Source of the DNA: Scilla litardierei
Lineage: Eukaryota > Streptophyta > Magnoliopsida > Asparagales > Asparagaceae
NCBI GenBank assembly: GCA_030789695.1
Contig: CM061138.1
Location: 183,683,051-183,747,050 of the forward strand
DNA: 64,000 bases
Direction of reading: 5' to 3'
The notes below the pieces were generated by a model. The model saw nothing but the letters and a program-made list of their open reading frames with translations, made no database searches and was not told where the DNA came from. The translations under genes and the position numbers were made by a program. Position 1 is the first letter of the stretch. The number at the start of each line of letters is the position of its first letter. Below, in pieces: positions 10,774-21,826 of this stretch.

Positions 10774-13752
10774 TGTCATTCCCTATCTTGCGCTGTACGT
10801 GTATTCTACTGAACACACGTAGTATTTCTACTTACGATACGTGGGTAGGCATGAAATAAGCTTAGATATCGATGTATGTGACGTAGCGTAAGGAGGATTG
10901 GGCCGTAATACGTGGCTAAGGGTAGAGAATGTGAAATGTGAATGCGGGAGAAGTGTGAAAGACGTCGTGGGTGCAAAACAACATGAATGTGTTGGACGTG
11001 TGTGCGTGGCGCATGTATGCATGTGTACGCATGCATGGGTGTGTGTGGGGAAGCCATGCAAGTGTGAAAGGTGTTAGGAGTCAATGGCAACCCTCGTAAA
11101 TTTTTAGAAAGGTCAGGGGCAAAACGGTCATTTGGACTAAATTTGCTATGCGTACATACTTAAGTTGTCGGTGCATAAAGTAATTACATACTTGTAAATA
11201 CTTGAATATGTGAAGGGTAGTTTGGTCATTTAATAAATAGCATGGCTTATGGGATAAGCCATGAATCATTCTAGATCTCTCTCTCCTCTTCTCTTCTCTT
11301 CTCTTCTCTTCTTTTCTTCGCTTTTCTCCCCTTATCCTTTTCTTCTCCATTTCTTTTCTAATTTCCTCCATCTCCCTATCCCATATCCACATACCCCAAC
11401 TTGCTGGCCGAAATTCAGTCATCAAAAGAAGAAGAAGAAGAAGAAGAAGAAGAAGAAGAAGAAGAAGAAGAAGAAGAAGAAGAAGAAGAAGAAGAAGAAG
11501 AAGAAGAGGAAGAGAAAGAGAAGGATAAGAGAAATCAAACTTGAGGTAGGATTCTAACTTGGATTTGGGAATTTAATTAGGGTTTTATTTTATCATGTTT
11601 TATCAATATGAAGTAGGGCTAATCAAATTAATGTGCCATGTTTCAATTTTCATGAATCTCCCTTGAAATTCTTAGCAAATACATTTCCTTTAAAATTTTA
11701 GAAATCTTGATGTCTGATTTTGCCTTGATTGTGGTTACTGTAGCTCGAATTAGGTTTCGAAAAAAATATGAGCTTGTAGATCTTGAAGTTCTACCCCAAA
11801 ATCATATAAATTTTGATATAGTTTCAATTCAGAAATTAGGAGCAATATATCCATCTTCAAAACATGTCTGTTTGATTTTCAGTGTTGACACAGTTTAGTA
11901 AAATTGGCCTAGACACTTGCACACATCATGGACATTTATGATCTTGGTCTTATTGGAAAGTAAACAAATTTTTCTAAAAATTCACCAGAGTGATTATATG
12001 TCGAATTTCTGTCTCCAACATACCCAAAATTGGATTTCAATACAGGCTCTGAAATCTGTCTAAAAACAGATTTGACACACTTCACCAAATAATTCACCAT
12101 AAATGAAATACGTAATATGTTTGCATGAAACTTTATCTGTGAATCCATAACTATCATATCTACAAGTTTCATTCAGGAACTTTTGCTAAATTAAGTATTT
12201 ACTTAGATGATATCAGCCACTTTTTATGACATCATGTGCATTTCCTGCAAGCTGAAGCTTTTGCATGGTGCTATGATTTGTGTAATATTGTCATTTGTAC
12301 CCCTATTGTCCATGATTGTTGTTATTATCTAAAGGGAAGTTGATTGGTGTGATATACTATGAAATTGCTAATGTGATTGATATGTGGAACATGATGCATA
12401 TCATGTGTTCGATGAAATGCCTCAATGAAGTAATTTGAGAAACGTGTATGTGTTAGTGTTGGCCTTGAGCCACATTGATAATTGGTAAAATTAGAGGCTT
12501 GAATGACATGTATACATTGAAATTGTAAGTGGATGATATGTTGTGATAGAGGGCATGTCACGTGAGTGCATGACCCTATGTCTGATGATGGACAGTTGAG
12601 GGGATATGTGCATACCCATGCAATCAAGACCCCTATCGTGTCACTTATAATGTTAACTTATAAAATTGAATAAATCTCAATCCTCTCTAATGAGGGTAAG
12701 TTAGCAAAGCTCGGGTTTTGGTGGGATTTGAGTAAATTGTGGATATGATGCCTGGACTGTGAAGTTGGGAGATTATTATGTGATGTGTGGAGCTTACCCA
12801 CTCGCCTTTACCGGGAGTGGAGGGGATACTTATACCCACTCGCCTTTACCGGGAGTGGAGGGGTCATACGGAGGTTGGGTTATGTGGAGAGCCTCACTCC
12901 TGTCAGGGACGGGGGAGGTGAGAGGCCTGGTGTTGTTCAGTGCCCGTGTCCACTGTGTTGTATGCTATATATTCACCCCAAATTTGGGGTGAAGTCCAGG
13001 TCCTGGTATCACACAGTTTACCCAAGTTCCAATTAATTCAATTAATCAATTCAATCATAAAATGAGCACTTTGCATGTTCTTCTTCCGCTGGCAGCACTT
13101 CCCTTTTTCCTTGCTTCACTGGTGGCACCGTGTTATATCCTGATATTTGTGTTTCTCTTTTGAGTTTGTGGTTGTATGACTATTTGTTATTATTACTCAT
13201 GCTAACTCTTTCTTGCAGTAACTCGACATTGGACCGCAGGTATGATCCTCTTACTTAGCTATTCACTTTTCGCTATATATTTAGTTTGCATGTTTTGTTC
13301 CTTTGCCTTGCCTTGTGGATTGATAACCCTAAAGCGATGCCCAGATCCAAGTTGGTTCCTACTGGGGCACGCATTGACGTTCTCCTCCCCATTTTTCAGG
13401 TAGCAGGGTCAGCTTGGTTGGAGGTGACTTGGAGTTGGGTTTAGGGTAGCACTTGGTGTGAGTTGTCTTATGGTGTGATTTGGTTGTCTTGGGAGAAGGA
13501 GTATGACGATGTATGTGTAGTGGTGCACTTGGACTATGTACGTAAATGAAAGTTGTTGTATATATTAGTTGTTGTTGTTCTATACTATTTATCAGTTGTT
13601 GATATTCTAATGAAGCTGCATTTGTACTATCCCAGCATGTGCGCAGTGGCCTGCATATTCAGTTACTTCTCTCCTCTCTCTTCACCCTCACTCTTCAGGA
13701 TACTTGGAAAAAAATTTTAAATGTCGGGTATTCTGGAGAACGGGGCGTGACA
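10774..13752 (+). repeat. LARD 3' LTR, 2979 bp
   Basis: Direct repeat of 4464-7398, starting TGTCATTCCC (one change from the 5' copy) and ending CGGGGCGTGACA. Larger mainly because of an expanded GAA tract. Confidence 0.92.
11425..11520 (+). repeat. Expanded GAA microsatellite in the 3' LTR
   Basis: Roughly 28 uninterrupted GAA/AAG units, against about 8 in the 5' LTR. LTRs are identical at insertion, so the length changed afterwards. The poly-lysine frame across it is an artefact. Confidence 0.92.
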
Positions 13753-14387
13753 CGACCCAACCTATTACACGCAGTCAAACATGTTGAGTAGGTACATGCA
13801 CAATCTGGAGAAATTACACTGTCAAGCTGTTCAATATATACTTAGATACATCAATGGCATCATTGATGTCAGATTAATATATAGCCGAAGTGAGGAAGGT
13901 CTGCAAGTTGTAGGCTATGTTGATTCCGACTTTGCAGGTGACTTGGATGTGAGGAGATCCATGACATGCTACATTTTCACCATGTTAGGAGCTCCAATCT
14001 ACTGGCGGAGTATACTTCAGTCACGGTGGCTCTGTTTGCTACGGATGCAGAATCCATAGCATTGACTGAAGCGATCAAGGAGAAGATATGGCTGATGGGC
14101 TTGATGGATGATTTGAGAGTCTACCAGAAGAAGTATGATCTCCATTGTGACATCCAAAATGTAGTGCACTTGGCATAAAATCAGGTCTTACGTACATTCA
14201 TGCACCAAACATATCGACGTAAGACGTAAGTTACCACTTTGTATGTGACTATGTGGGAGAAGAAGACGATGACATCAATTTGTTCAAGATTGGAACAGAC
14301 GATAACCCTGCGAACAAGTTGACTACGTTAGTATCGGGAGTTAAGTTTAAGCACTTCTTGGACTTGCTCAATATGGTTCCAAGATGA
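13753..14387 (+). pseudogene. Copia-1 RNase H and pol C-terminus (right part)
   Basis: Continuation of the copia reverse transcriptase broken at 4463. It begins with the duplicated CGACC, then QAVQYILRYINGIID, the RNase H core VGYVDSDFAGDLDVRRS, and APIYWRS. A frameshift near 14010 moves the reading to a frame with ATDAESIALTEAIKEKIW, and a TAA follows HLA near 14176. The last stretch, NPANKLTTLVSG and KFKHFLDLL, matches the C-terminal end of copia polyproteins and ends with TGA just before 14388. Separated from its N-terminal half by the 9.3 kb LARD. Confidence 0.85.
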
Positions 14388-14550
14388 TGTATATGATGGC
14401 CCCAGTTGGGCGCATTGAGGCTCGGTGTAGCCAGTTGAGCCCCGGTGGAGGCATTGGGCTCTTTGGAGCAAAATTGAAGGGAACACCAGAAGGGACTCTA
14501 CCAAAGTGGTGCATTGAAGGTCGACTGTGTAATGAAGCCCTAAATCTCGT

Positions 14551-14563
14551 CAAGATGGAGATT
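14551..14563 (+). promoter_or_regulatory. Copia-1 polypurine tract
   Basis: CAAGATGGAGATT resembles the copia-type AAGGTGGAGATT tract and is followed directly by TGTGAAAG, taken as the start of the 3' LTR. Confidence 0.65.
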
Positions 14564-15297
14564 TGTGAAAGTTGGCTCGATTGAGGCGCTGAAAAAGTTT
14601 TGGAATGGCAGCCGAGCTATCTTGTGCAGAGGTAGCTTGCCTGTGCTCAGATCTGACCTATCTGACTATGCACAAGTTAGGTACAGGGATGTCGAGCTAT
14701 TAGACTTCTACAGGGCATAGTTCCTCGGGTCGGAGGATCGGCAGCTCATAGGTCGGCAACGCTACAGTCCGAGCTTCGGATAGATTGGCTCGATACTTCG
14801 GTAGCTCGGTCTTCAGCAGGAAACTCGGCAGCGTGGAGGGGCCCACCATAGGATATGACGTCCTATCTGAAGTAGAGTTGCGATTGGATTGTAATTCCGT
14901 TAGAGTTAGAGTTCTCATCAATTGGGAAGCCCTCTTCTATTAGAATACCCATTGTACCCTAGGGTTATATATAGGGTGTTTAGGCGAGGGTTTTACGTAT
15001 GTGGATACATTGAGAGAACTTTGAGCCGCCTTTGTCGAGAGCCAACTTTGAGAGATTTGTAGAGAGCTTTTGGAGATATCTTGAGTGTTTCTTGTTCGTT
15101 GTGAAGAGAGAAGATTTGTATTTGTTCTTACCTCTCGTAATAAAGCTCATTGGTGTTCACTTGGCCGGTCGACCGCCTAACGTTTATATTTTTCATAGAA
15201 CTCTATTTTGGTTGCTGCTCGTCCTCATCTCTGGTCGTACGATGGTTCTAGTCTTCAGCGTCCGCGCACAACACATGCATAACTGGGGGTGTAGACA
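14564..15297 (+). repeat. Copia-1 3' LTR
   Basis: Starts TGTGAAAGTTGG after the polypurine tract. It contains a TATA box (TTATATATAG, 14965-14974) and a downstream AATAAA (15139-15144), the expected LTR order. The 3' limit is uncertain: GTGTAGACA ending at 15297 is my choice, but CACAACA near 15273 is an alternative. The 5' LTR is not in the window, so neither identity nor target duplication can be tested. Confidence 0.6.
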
Positions 15298-15831
15298 ATG
15301 AGAGGCCTCACATGCACTCTTGGATTTATGTCAGATTCCTGGTTGACCTTAACAATTTTAATTGTAAAATCGACTTCTTAATCGTTTGATATTGGTTTTT
15401 AGCCCAAAAGTAGACAGGACATAAATAGAGAGTTTCAAAACATTGGATGTAATACAAAGAGTTGTTAATTTGTGGCTGCTGACAAAAATTACTGACAGTG
15501 TTCTCTGGGGAAAAAAACAGAAAAAGCTAAAAAGAAATAAAGAAACGTTCACTGACAGTAGCTTTGACTTAGAATGAGAACACTGCGGGATGAGTGCGGC
15601 TGCGGAACAGCGTAAATATTTGACAATGGGGTGCAGATTGGAACGATATGCAGAGCTCTCATGTTGAAAATACAGGATATCCAATATTTTTGAGCACATC
15701 AGAGATATGCGGTGCAATTGCATGTTTCATGTTGAATATGGAAGGGCAAATAAACTGATCATCAAACACATTGCAACCAGTCTCCCATGCATGCATCGAT
15801 CATAACTAGTTCCAAGCACGCAGTCATTGAT
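15298..15831. other. Spacer between copia-1 and the WOX5-like gene
   Basis: Unique-looking sequence downstream of the homeobox gene, presumably holding its 3' untranslated region. No frame or repeat is supported, and I see no strong AATAAA on the minus strand. Confidence 0.4.
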
Positions 15832-16443
15832 CTACAGAAAGCTCAGGCGGAGATTTAGAGGCGGATCTTTGCGCGATATTTCGCTCCATATCTGATCTCT
15901 TTCCAGAGCCTTGTTGTTATAACTATAAGAGCTCAACGGGAACAGCTCCAAGGTCTCCATTTCTCTCCCCCTGCTGCTGCCTCGCTCCCAAATCACGTCC
16001 TGTTGGTCTCCTGCATGCAACACGTGTGGCAAAGTTCAGAATACGAAATTAGACTGGTGGAGAAATTAGGATCGGTGATCAGTAATTGGATGCATACTTG
16101 TTGCTTCTTTCTTGTCGGGCAGAGTGGCAGTGTTGGTGATGGAGAGATGATCGCAGTCTCGGGCGGAGTGGGATCCTCGACGGCGCTTCTTGTGGTGGCG
16201 CTCCCGAGCCTTGTGGTTCTGGAACCAGTAGAAGACGTTCTTGCTTTCGATCTTTCCGAATGAGCCGAGATGAGACGATATCATCTGTATCTGCTCGGTC
16301 GTCGGGGTTCGAAGGCCGGCGGCAAAGAGGTCGGTCAGCACCTTTACCTGTTCCGCCGTGGGGTTCCAACGACCGCATTTGGCCCCTACTCTCGGCGTAG
16401 CCGCAGCCAAACCTCCGGCTGACACATGATCTAATTCGTCCAT
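15832..16443 (-). CDS. WOX5: WUSCHEL-related homeobox protein, WOX5-like (two exons)
   Basis: Transcription factor of the WUS clade; WOX5 in Arabidopsis and QHB in rice maintain the root quiescent centre in the nucleus. Exon 1 is 16443-16098 and exon 2 is 16010-15832. The intron 16097-16011 has GT (GTATGC) and AG (TGCATGCAG) borders, and joining the exons keeps frame to give 174 residues, close to the usual WOX5 length. The homeodomain spans about residues 22-86: [28 protein letters not shown], then the WOX signature [15 protein letters not shown], followed by a basic HHKKRRR tail. Exon 2 carries the WUS box TLELFPL (135-141) and ends with an EAR-like LNLRLSFL (167-174), both repressor motifs. 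The start is the ATG just before the conserved N-terminus, after a CT-rich leader. Position 41 is Ala where most relatives have Arg. WOX7 or another WUS-clade member is possible. Confidence 0.9.
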
Positions 16444-16488
16444 ATTGGAAACCTTTTCTGCTTGCTAACCTCCCTCTTCTCTTTTGTT

Positions 16489-16600
16489 CTCTCTCTCTCT
16501 CTCTCCCTCGGTGCCCCCCACTTAACTTTTTCTGCTGCTTCACTACTGATGATATTAACTTTGAAATCAAGAGATGGCAGATGCGCGCACATATATACAA
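16489..16600 (-). promoter_or_regulatory. WOX5-like leader and TATA box candidate
   Basis: A GA/CT microsatellite (16489-16506) lies about 45-60 bp before the start codon in the presumed 5' untranslated region. A TGTATATATG box at about 16591-16600 (minus strand) is a plausible TATA box, putting transcription start near 16560. Confidence 0.5.
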
Positions 16601-17780
16601 TATCTTGAAATCGCACATATATATAATAATTGGTTAGAGGGAAGGGACATATATGCGCGAAAGCTGCCACTAGAGAGTCGAAACAATTTTGGTCCACGAG
16701 CGGACATCCCCAAGCTTTTATTTGTGTAGAATAATGTCGCGTGTTGAATCGAGCCGGTGTCTTATTCCCCGTCTCGTTCCATGTCCTATTATTAAATACT
16801 ACTAGTACGTAGGCGTAGCTCGGGGATATTATTATTATTATTACAACAGGGACATACATACAGTGATCCCCTCCTACATATTCTAGCAGCTAGCTAGACA
16901 AACTGTAGTGGCGTACCTTTAAGTTTCATCTGCTAGAATCTTCTTCCTCTATATACGTACATGAATGCTTGCATCATAACTTTTAGGGTACAATGGCTCG
17001 AAAAGTTGGGGAAGGTGTCATCCTTTTTAGGGCCACGATCGATATGGAAACATGATATCAGTGGTCTTTGATCTCGCTTCAACAAATTAGCTACCTTGTT
17101 AGTGATAGCGAGGGAGCGAGCGAGGATAGTGATAACACGACCCCCAACTAGCCAGCACACGAAGAGGGAAACACAATCATCATCTGTTGACAGCCGTTTG
17201 TAAAAAGCCATGGCAAAAGCAAAAGGTGTTTGCCTTCTTTTCCAACTTAAATATTCTGTCTTTCTTCCTTCCTTTCCTCCGCATCAGCATGCAAAAAGTG
17301 ATCGACTGACACGCACATCTCGCATTCTTTTTGCCATGTTAATGAGCTTGATGTACGTGATGATATTTGTCGCTTTCTCCCACTTGTTCAAACTAATCCT
17401 AATCTAGACCCGACTATTATATATACACACACACACATTCACATTCACATTGGTGTTTCCATTTGCTTTTAGCATGCCTTTTGGTTTTCCGAGTCTTTCA
17501 TGCACGGAAAATCCGCACATCTTTTGCTTTTATGTACTAGTTTGCCACAATGTATACATGTTTTTCTACACCCGACGGCAGAGTTACAAGGGTGAGTCAT
17601 CTCGCGCGCTAGACCCCTCTGAAATCCCTGGCTTTGTTAATGTTTCCATTGCTCTATTAAGCTTCGATTTAGCATAGCTATCCTCTTAACTAGTGTAGGA
17701 AAAACAGTAAATCTAGCAATCATGCGAATATCTAATAGCAAATAAAGATCTAAACCTTAATCATGATTATCTATGGCACA
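16601..17780. other. Upstream region of the WOX5-like gene
   Basis: About 1.2 kb of apparently unique sequence between the homeobox gene and the solo LTR. It includes a TTATTATTATTA run (16829-16842) and an ACACAC run (17423-17438). No coding frame is supported. It is the likely native promoter territory, bounded by a retrotransposon LTR. Confidence 0.5.
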
Positions 17781-18002
17781 CATGTTGTTGACGGTTGGGT
17801 CCCGGTCAACAATAGAGGGGTTGACTTGGACGCCTCAGGTCTGTGCGAGTCCTCGTCAACTGGGGAGATCGGGCTCACTAGCTGGGTACCTCGGGTCTGT
17901 AGGGTGGCGGCCGAGCTACTTGGAAGAAGTCTGATCTAGCTCAAAGGAGCTCCGAGCTAATTGAGGATCACCTACCGAGGTATCTGCACCACATGAAAAC
18001 GT

Positions 18003-18003
<1 letters not shown>

Positions 18004-18033
<30 letters not shown>
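18004..18033 (+). repeat. G30 homopolymer inside the solo LTR
   Basis: Thirty consecutive G on the plus strand. Such runs are rare and prone to length error in assemblies. Confidence 0.95.
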
Positions 18034-18034
<1 letters not shown>

Positions 18035-18551
18035 TTTGGGTTCTGACGCAATTCCCATCTGATGCATAAGTTATTAGGAAACTTAAGAGGGACTCAGGGC
18101 AGCGGAATCGACCTAAAGGGAGACTGTCCATATGGCTGGCCTGCCGAGTCAAAGAGGAAGAAATAAGTGGAGGAAAGTAAAGGGCAAGTGTTATCAGAAT
18201 ACCTAGCACTTAGTAGCTCTATTCTCCCCCTTTGTTCCTCCGATGTTTTGTCATTTTATAGGCGCAACATCCCTTCAGTACTGTTGATGAATAACCGATT
18301 TACCAAAGGTGGCACGTGTGTTCCTGCATCTCGGGTATAGTGGACGAGTGACCACTGTCCCATTATTGGGTCCATTTTTACACTTCCTCTCATAGACATG
18401 GGAGCTTAATGGGCGCGATGTGAACGGCCTTTGACCAGGTAAACAGCCAAATATTCATGTAGGTTCGACTGGCTTAATGGGCTTGACGAGCCGCTTGACC
18501 TTCCTTGGCGGGCTTAGCCTATGAAGACATTAATATCTGTCATATATTTGA

Positions 18552-18620
18552 GAGCCGGCCCAATGACGTTAAATGGAGCCGGCCCAATGACGTTAATAGG
18601 AGCCGGCCTAATGATGTAAC
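18552..18620 (-). repeat. 24-bp tandem repeat at the U3 end of the solo LTR
   Basis: GAGCCGGCCCAATGACGTTA is present three times in tandem with small changes. It includes the palindrome GCCGGC and an ACGT core and lies at the extreme U3 end of the LTR, as enhancer repeats often do. Confidence 0.8.
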
Positions 18621-18626
18621 ACATGT

Positions 18627-19114
18627 AATTAAGCAAATGTGACATTACCTAGTTTTTGTTGACGATCGAAGATCTCAAGCATGCTAGAACTCCACGCACA
18701 TCTCCTTCTCTCGATCGGTGGATGGCATCACAAGAATCGTCACATCGCAAATAATGATATAGTAACTCCTAGAACTTTGTAGTATTTATGAAAGGGGGAG
18801 AGAGAGAGATTGATACCTTGTATGTACACGTAGCAAGAAGGCACTGTCTATTTTATATGCTATTAGATTACTCACCTAATGAAAGATTGATATCTTGTAT
18901 GTGTCGGTCCAATGAGACAATTTCTTTCCCATAATGAAATTGGTTCAGAGATAATCATCAATAAGTGTAGGAAATTTTAAACCGGGTTGACGAATATGCC
19001 TTGGAGAAGTTTCACTACTCTCGGGATATGGTATAATCGAATCCTTCTTCTTCTCATTTCTAGAATGGTCAGGTGTTGAACAACCAAGCATACCTCCGGT
19101 GCATATATACAAAT
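18627..19114. other. Spacer between solo LTR and CACTA element
   Basis: No recognised coding or repeat feature. A GAGAGAGAGA run lies at 18798-18808. Confidence 0.4.
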
Positions 19115-19480
19115 CACTACTACATAAACAGCCTTCAGTCACGGACAAATCCGTGGCTGAAGACTAGGAATCGGTGGCTCAAAAGCCTTCAGCCACGGAA
19201 AAAAAATTCCATGGCTAAAAGTCTGTGGCCGATACTGTAGTCGCTAATAGGGCTTTTGTCCACAGAATTTTCCGTGGCCGATAATCAGCCACTAACTTTC
19301 AGCTACGGATTTGTTCCTGGCTAAAGTTTCCGTGGCTAAAAACCATCAGCCACGGATTTGTCCCTGGCTAAAAGGTTTCGTGGCTAAAAAAATAAGCCAC
19401 AGATTTGTCCCTGGCTAAAGATTCTGTGGCTAAAAAATATCAGCCACGGATTTGTCACTGGCTAAAGATTTCCTATATAT
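19115..19480 (+). repeat. Left terminal and subterminal repeats of the CACTA element
   Basis: Starts CACTACTAC. It has roughly ten copies of a motif around CAGCCACGGATTTGTCC and TGGCTAAA in both orientations, the probable transposase-binding sites. Confidence 0.8.
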
Positions 19481-19684
19481 TTTTTTAAAAAATTAAAATG
19501 TTTAAAAATCCCTACAAAATCATTAAAATCATAAAAGAACAAGAAAGAAACCCTTAGGAGTCAACACAGAGATGTAAACAAGATACCATCAATTTTTTTT
19601 ATTCTTCAAAGGACCAAAGTACAAAATAACATATCTTTGACAACATTGAATCAAAAAGATAAAAATACTCATTTGAAAATAAAT

Positions 19685-20940
19685 CTAATTCCCAATAGCT
19701 AACAACAAACCCATGATTATTAGTAAACCCAATTTTATTTCGTTCCTTTTAATTAAAGCATTGAAGGAATTACAAATTGTTTTGAGCGTGAGTGCTTCAC
19801 TTGGCATTGGCGACAACACCTTCATGAATTTGGCAACCAAAGGTTCAAGTTTGTAATGAGCAGCAATAACCCCAAGTTGACGAAGACCCAGCCCTCCGTG
19901 CCATACATCATAACCATCATTCTGCTCAGATGAACAAGCATTCAACATAGCTAAAAGCGGAATGCCAACAGCCTAAACAATAAATTTAGGAGTCGCACCA
20001 TGTTTATAGGAGAGAACTTAAGACTCTTCTTCTTAAACTTCTTTGTCCTCTCCCAGGGTTCAAACTCATTTCCAGTGAGCTCATCAAAGAGTCGAATAAA
20101 GTACTCCTCCATGGCATCATCCACGTGGGACAATTTATCTTCACCCTTTCCTCTGCTTTGGGATCGTTGCCTACTTGGCCCTTCTTATAGTAGAGATGCA
20201 AGCGATCGATTCTCGGGAACCATAATCAACTGTGTGATGCAATATCTGAAATAACCGAGAAAAACATGAGAGACCAGTGAATGTTTATAAACCAATAACC
20301 AAACCGAAGTATGATACTGGTAAAGATTACAAAGATGTGGCCTTCCTCGTTCAGTCCTCTTCCTTGATCACAAATGGAGAACTAACAATTATATATAATT
20401 CCATCATTCTCAATAACGTACCCCCTTGCTCCTGTAGTTTGGAATCCTTATGCACTCCTCTCTTGCCATAAAGCTTGAGCTGCATAATGCCACGCTCATC
20501 ATTTAATAACAGATAACATATTTGTAACAAAAGTAAGACATTTATGCACATGAAAAAAAAATTACCTCATCATTGAAGGACTCCAGGGCTTCTTCACTAG
20601 GATATTGCTTATCCCATGGGATCCCCTTCCCGTCAGGAGCAAGATCAAGGACAACATCATAAGAATCTAAAGGTTGGGCTTCCTGCTTCTGGATACTATC
20701 ATGCAACCACGCCTCCCTCACCACAGGAATGTTAATCTCCCGGTGCAGTACATAGAACAATAATGAGGCATGAATGCAACAATGCTTCACAAAATTAAAA
20801 AAATAGTTTAACCCAATTTTGCTTTCATTTGAACTGACATTACTGAGAGTTTGAACTGCATGAAAATAAGTCTGAAATGACGAGCCACTGAGAAGCTGCA
20901 ACTTTCTTCTTGTATATTTTAGATGTCTGTATATATACAT
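19685..20940 (-). pseudogene. PARP3: PARP3-like gene fragment captured in the CACTA element
   Basis: Minus-strand blocks match plant PARP3, a nuclear ADP-ribosyltransferase acting in DNA repair and seed viability. In gene order they are: the BRCT end (VVREAWLHDSIQKQEAQPLD, then GKGIPWDK and PSEEALES, about 20790-20560); LYGKRGVHKDSKLQEQGG (about 20485-20425, start of the WGR domain); LYYKKGQVGNDPKAEERV (about 20200-20140); TGNEFEPWER (about 20075-20045); and GLGLRQLGVIAAHYKLEP (about 19895-19835). The blocks are spaced as if exons with introns retained. Frameshifts occur within the WGR block (near 20413) and near 20135, and a stop follows YNC. The catalytic ADP-ribosyltransferase domain is absent. 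It cannot make a functional enzyme. Confidence 0.85.
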
Positions 20941-21175
20941 CGATAATAGGCCGATCTGTATTAAAGGTACATGCAGGTCGTTTCCCTAAATAGCGCCTGC
21001 AAAGAAATCCCAAATTCAGTCTCAAAGTACAGTACAAAATTGGTAGTAAGGTGCCTTAACACATTTATGTTTAGGAATAATGAAATAATGAAATTCCAAC
21101 ATATATAAATTCCAACAAATAATGAAATTAAAATATGAATACAATTTGGGTTAGGAATTATACCTTGGGTTTCTC

Positions 21176-21325
21176 ATCCCATACAAATTCCTTGAAATGA
21201 TTACAATGGTTACAATGGTGTCAGACACGCGCGTGCTCACACATAAGTTGAGTTCCAGAATCAAAAATTTCGGGAGGATCCCATTTTGAACACCTTTGGA
21301 TACATGGGCAAATGGACAACACACA
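21176..21325 (-). pseudogene. Unidentified coding-like exon fragment, Cys/His-rich
   Basis: One minus-strand frame reads CIQRCSKWDPPEIFDSG, then MCEHARV, a stop, and HHCNHCNHFKEFVWDEKPK, ending at a GTATAA donor-like site. The Cys/His spacing and clean end suggest an exon from a host gene, but I do not recognise it. It lies upstream of the PARP3-like blocks on the same strand without being part of the PARP3 I know. Confidence 0.4.
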
Positions 21326-21333
21326 TACCTTGA

Positions 21334-21456
21334 GTCTCCGTCGATCTCCTTCTACAGATCCTCGACTGCATCATTGACGCCGGCGACCGCAAGTCCTTCC
21401 GCCTCATCTCACGTGCCTTCTCCCGCGCCGAGTCAAATCACCGGAGATCCCTAAAT
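21334..21456 (+). pseudogene. F-box fragment of an F-box/LRR gene (first piece)
   Basis: The plus-strand frame SVDLLLQILDCIIDAGDRKS followed by FRLISRAFSRAES matches the F-box helix region of plant F-box/LRR proteins of the FBL3 type. These are SCF ubiquitin-ligase substrate receptors. The start codon region is missing. The protein family continues directly into leucine-rich repeats, which here lie 1.4 kb away at 22866, with other captured sequence in between. Confidence 0.7.
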
Positions 21457-21826
21457 CAAAATTAAGATGGAAAGGCTTAGGAATCCTAATCAAATCACTT
21501 GTAGAAATCAAGGGCAATTGAAGAAGGGTCTGTTCTCCAAATAATCATCTCTCTCATACACGAACTTTCCTTCGAAATTCTATTTGTGCGTATAAGGATT
21601 ATAAATATAGCGAGATATCATTCTGTATTGTAATTCTCTTCTCCATCGTGTCGAAGTTCTACTCTTCTGCATCGTATGACTTTGGCTTGCTTCTGTGCTA
21701 TGAATAATATTTCCCAAACAATCTAAAAAGCAAAACTTTTGACAAAACCAATCGAGCTAATAAAGAATACAATCACCAAAATTACATGTTTTCCCTTACA
21801 CTGTCGTCGTCGAAAGGGCGAAGAAG

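Larger units (their letters stand above)
4464..13752 (+). mobile_element. LARD-like non-autonomous LTR retrotransposon, 9.29 kb
   Basis: Two direct LTRs of 2935 and 2979 bp flank a 3.4 kb internal region with no gag, protease, reverse transcriptase or integrase frame. Long LTRs plus a non-coding interior is the definition of a large retrotransposon derivative (LARD). The element starts TGTCATGCCC and ends CGGGGCGTGACA, with a perfect CGACC target duplication. The plus orientation comes from the polypurine tract AAGGTGGGTAGGA placed just before the LTR at 10774. That tract, the post-5'-LTR sequence (GGCCCATGC core) and the LTR terminus are shared with the Tekay-like elements at 26923 and 49798, so it was probably mobilised by their enzymes. 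Long minus-strand frames in it are composition shadows. Confidence 0.92.
17786..18621 (-). mobile_element. Solo LTR, 836 bp, target duplication CATGT
   Basis: CATGT occurs at 17781-17785 and again at 18622-18626, immediately outside a segment that starts TGTTGACGG and ends GATGTAACA. On the minus strand it reads TGTTACATC...CCGTCAACA and contains a TATAAAA box (GCGCCTATAAAATG, near 18260), which fixes the orientation. There is no second LTR or internal region, so it is a solo LTR left by LTR-LTR recombination. The superfamily cannot be told from the LTR alone. Confidence 0.88.

Noticed and set aside
11261..11557. ORF with a long poly-lysine run
   Set aside because: Translation of the GAA/AAG microsatellite in the LTR leader.
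16079..16618. 179-residue minus ORF overlapping the WOX5-like exon
   Set aside because: It is the out-of-frame shadow of the homeodomain exon; the real frame has the conserved homeodomain and correct splice sites.
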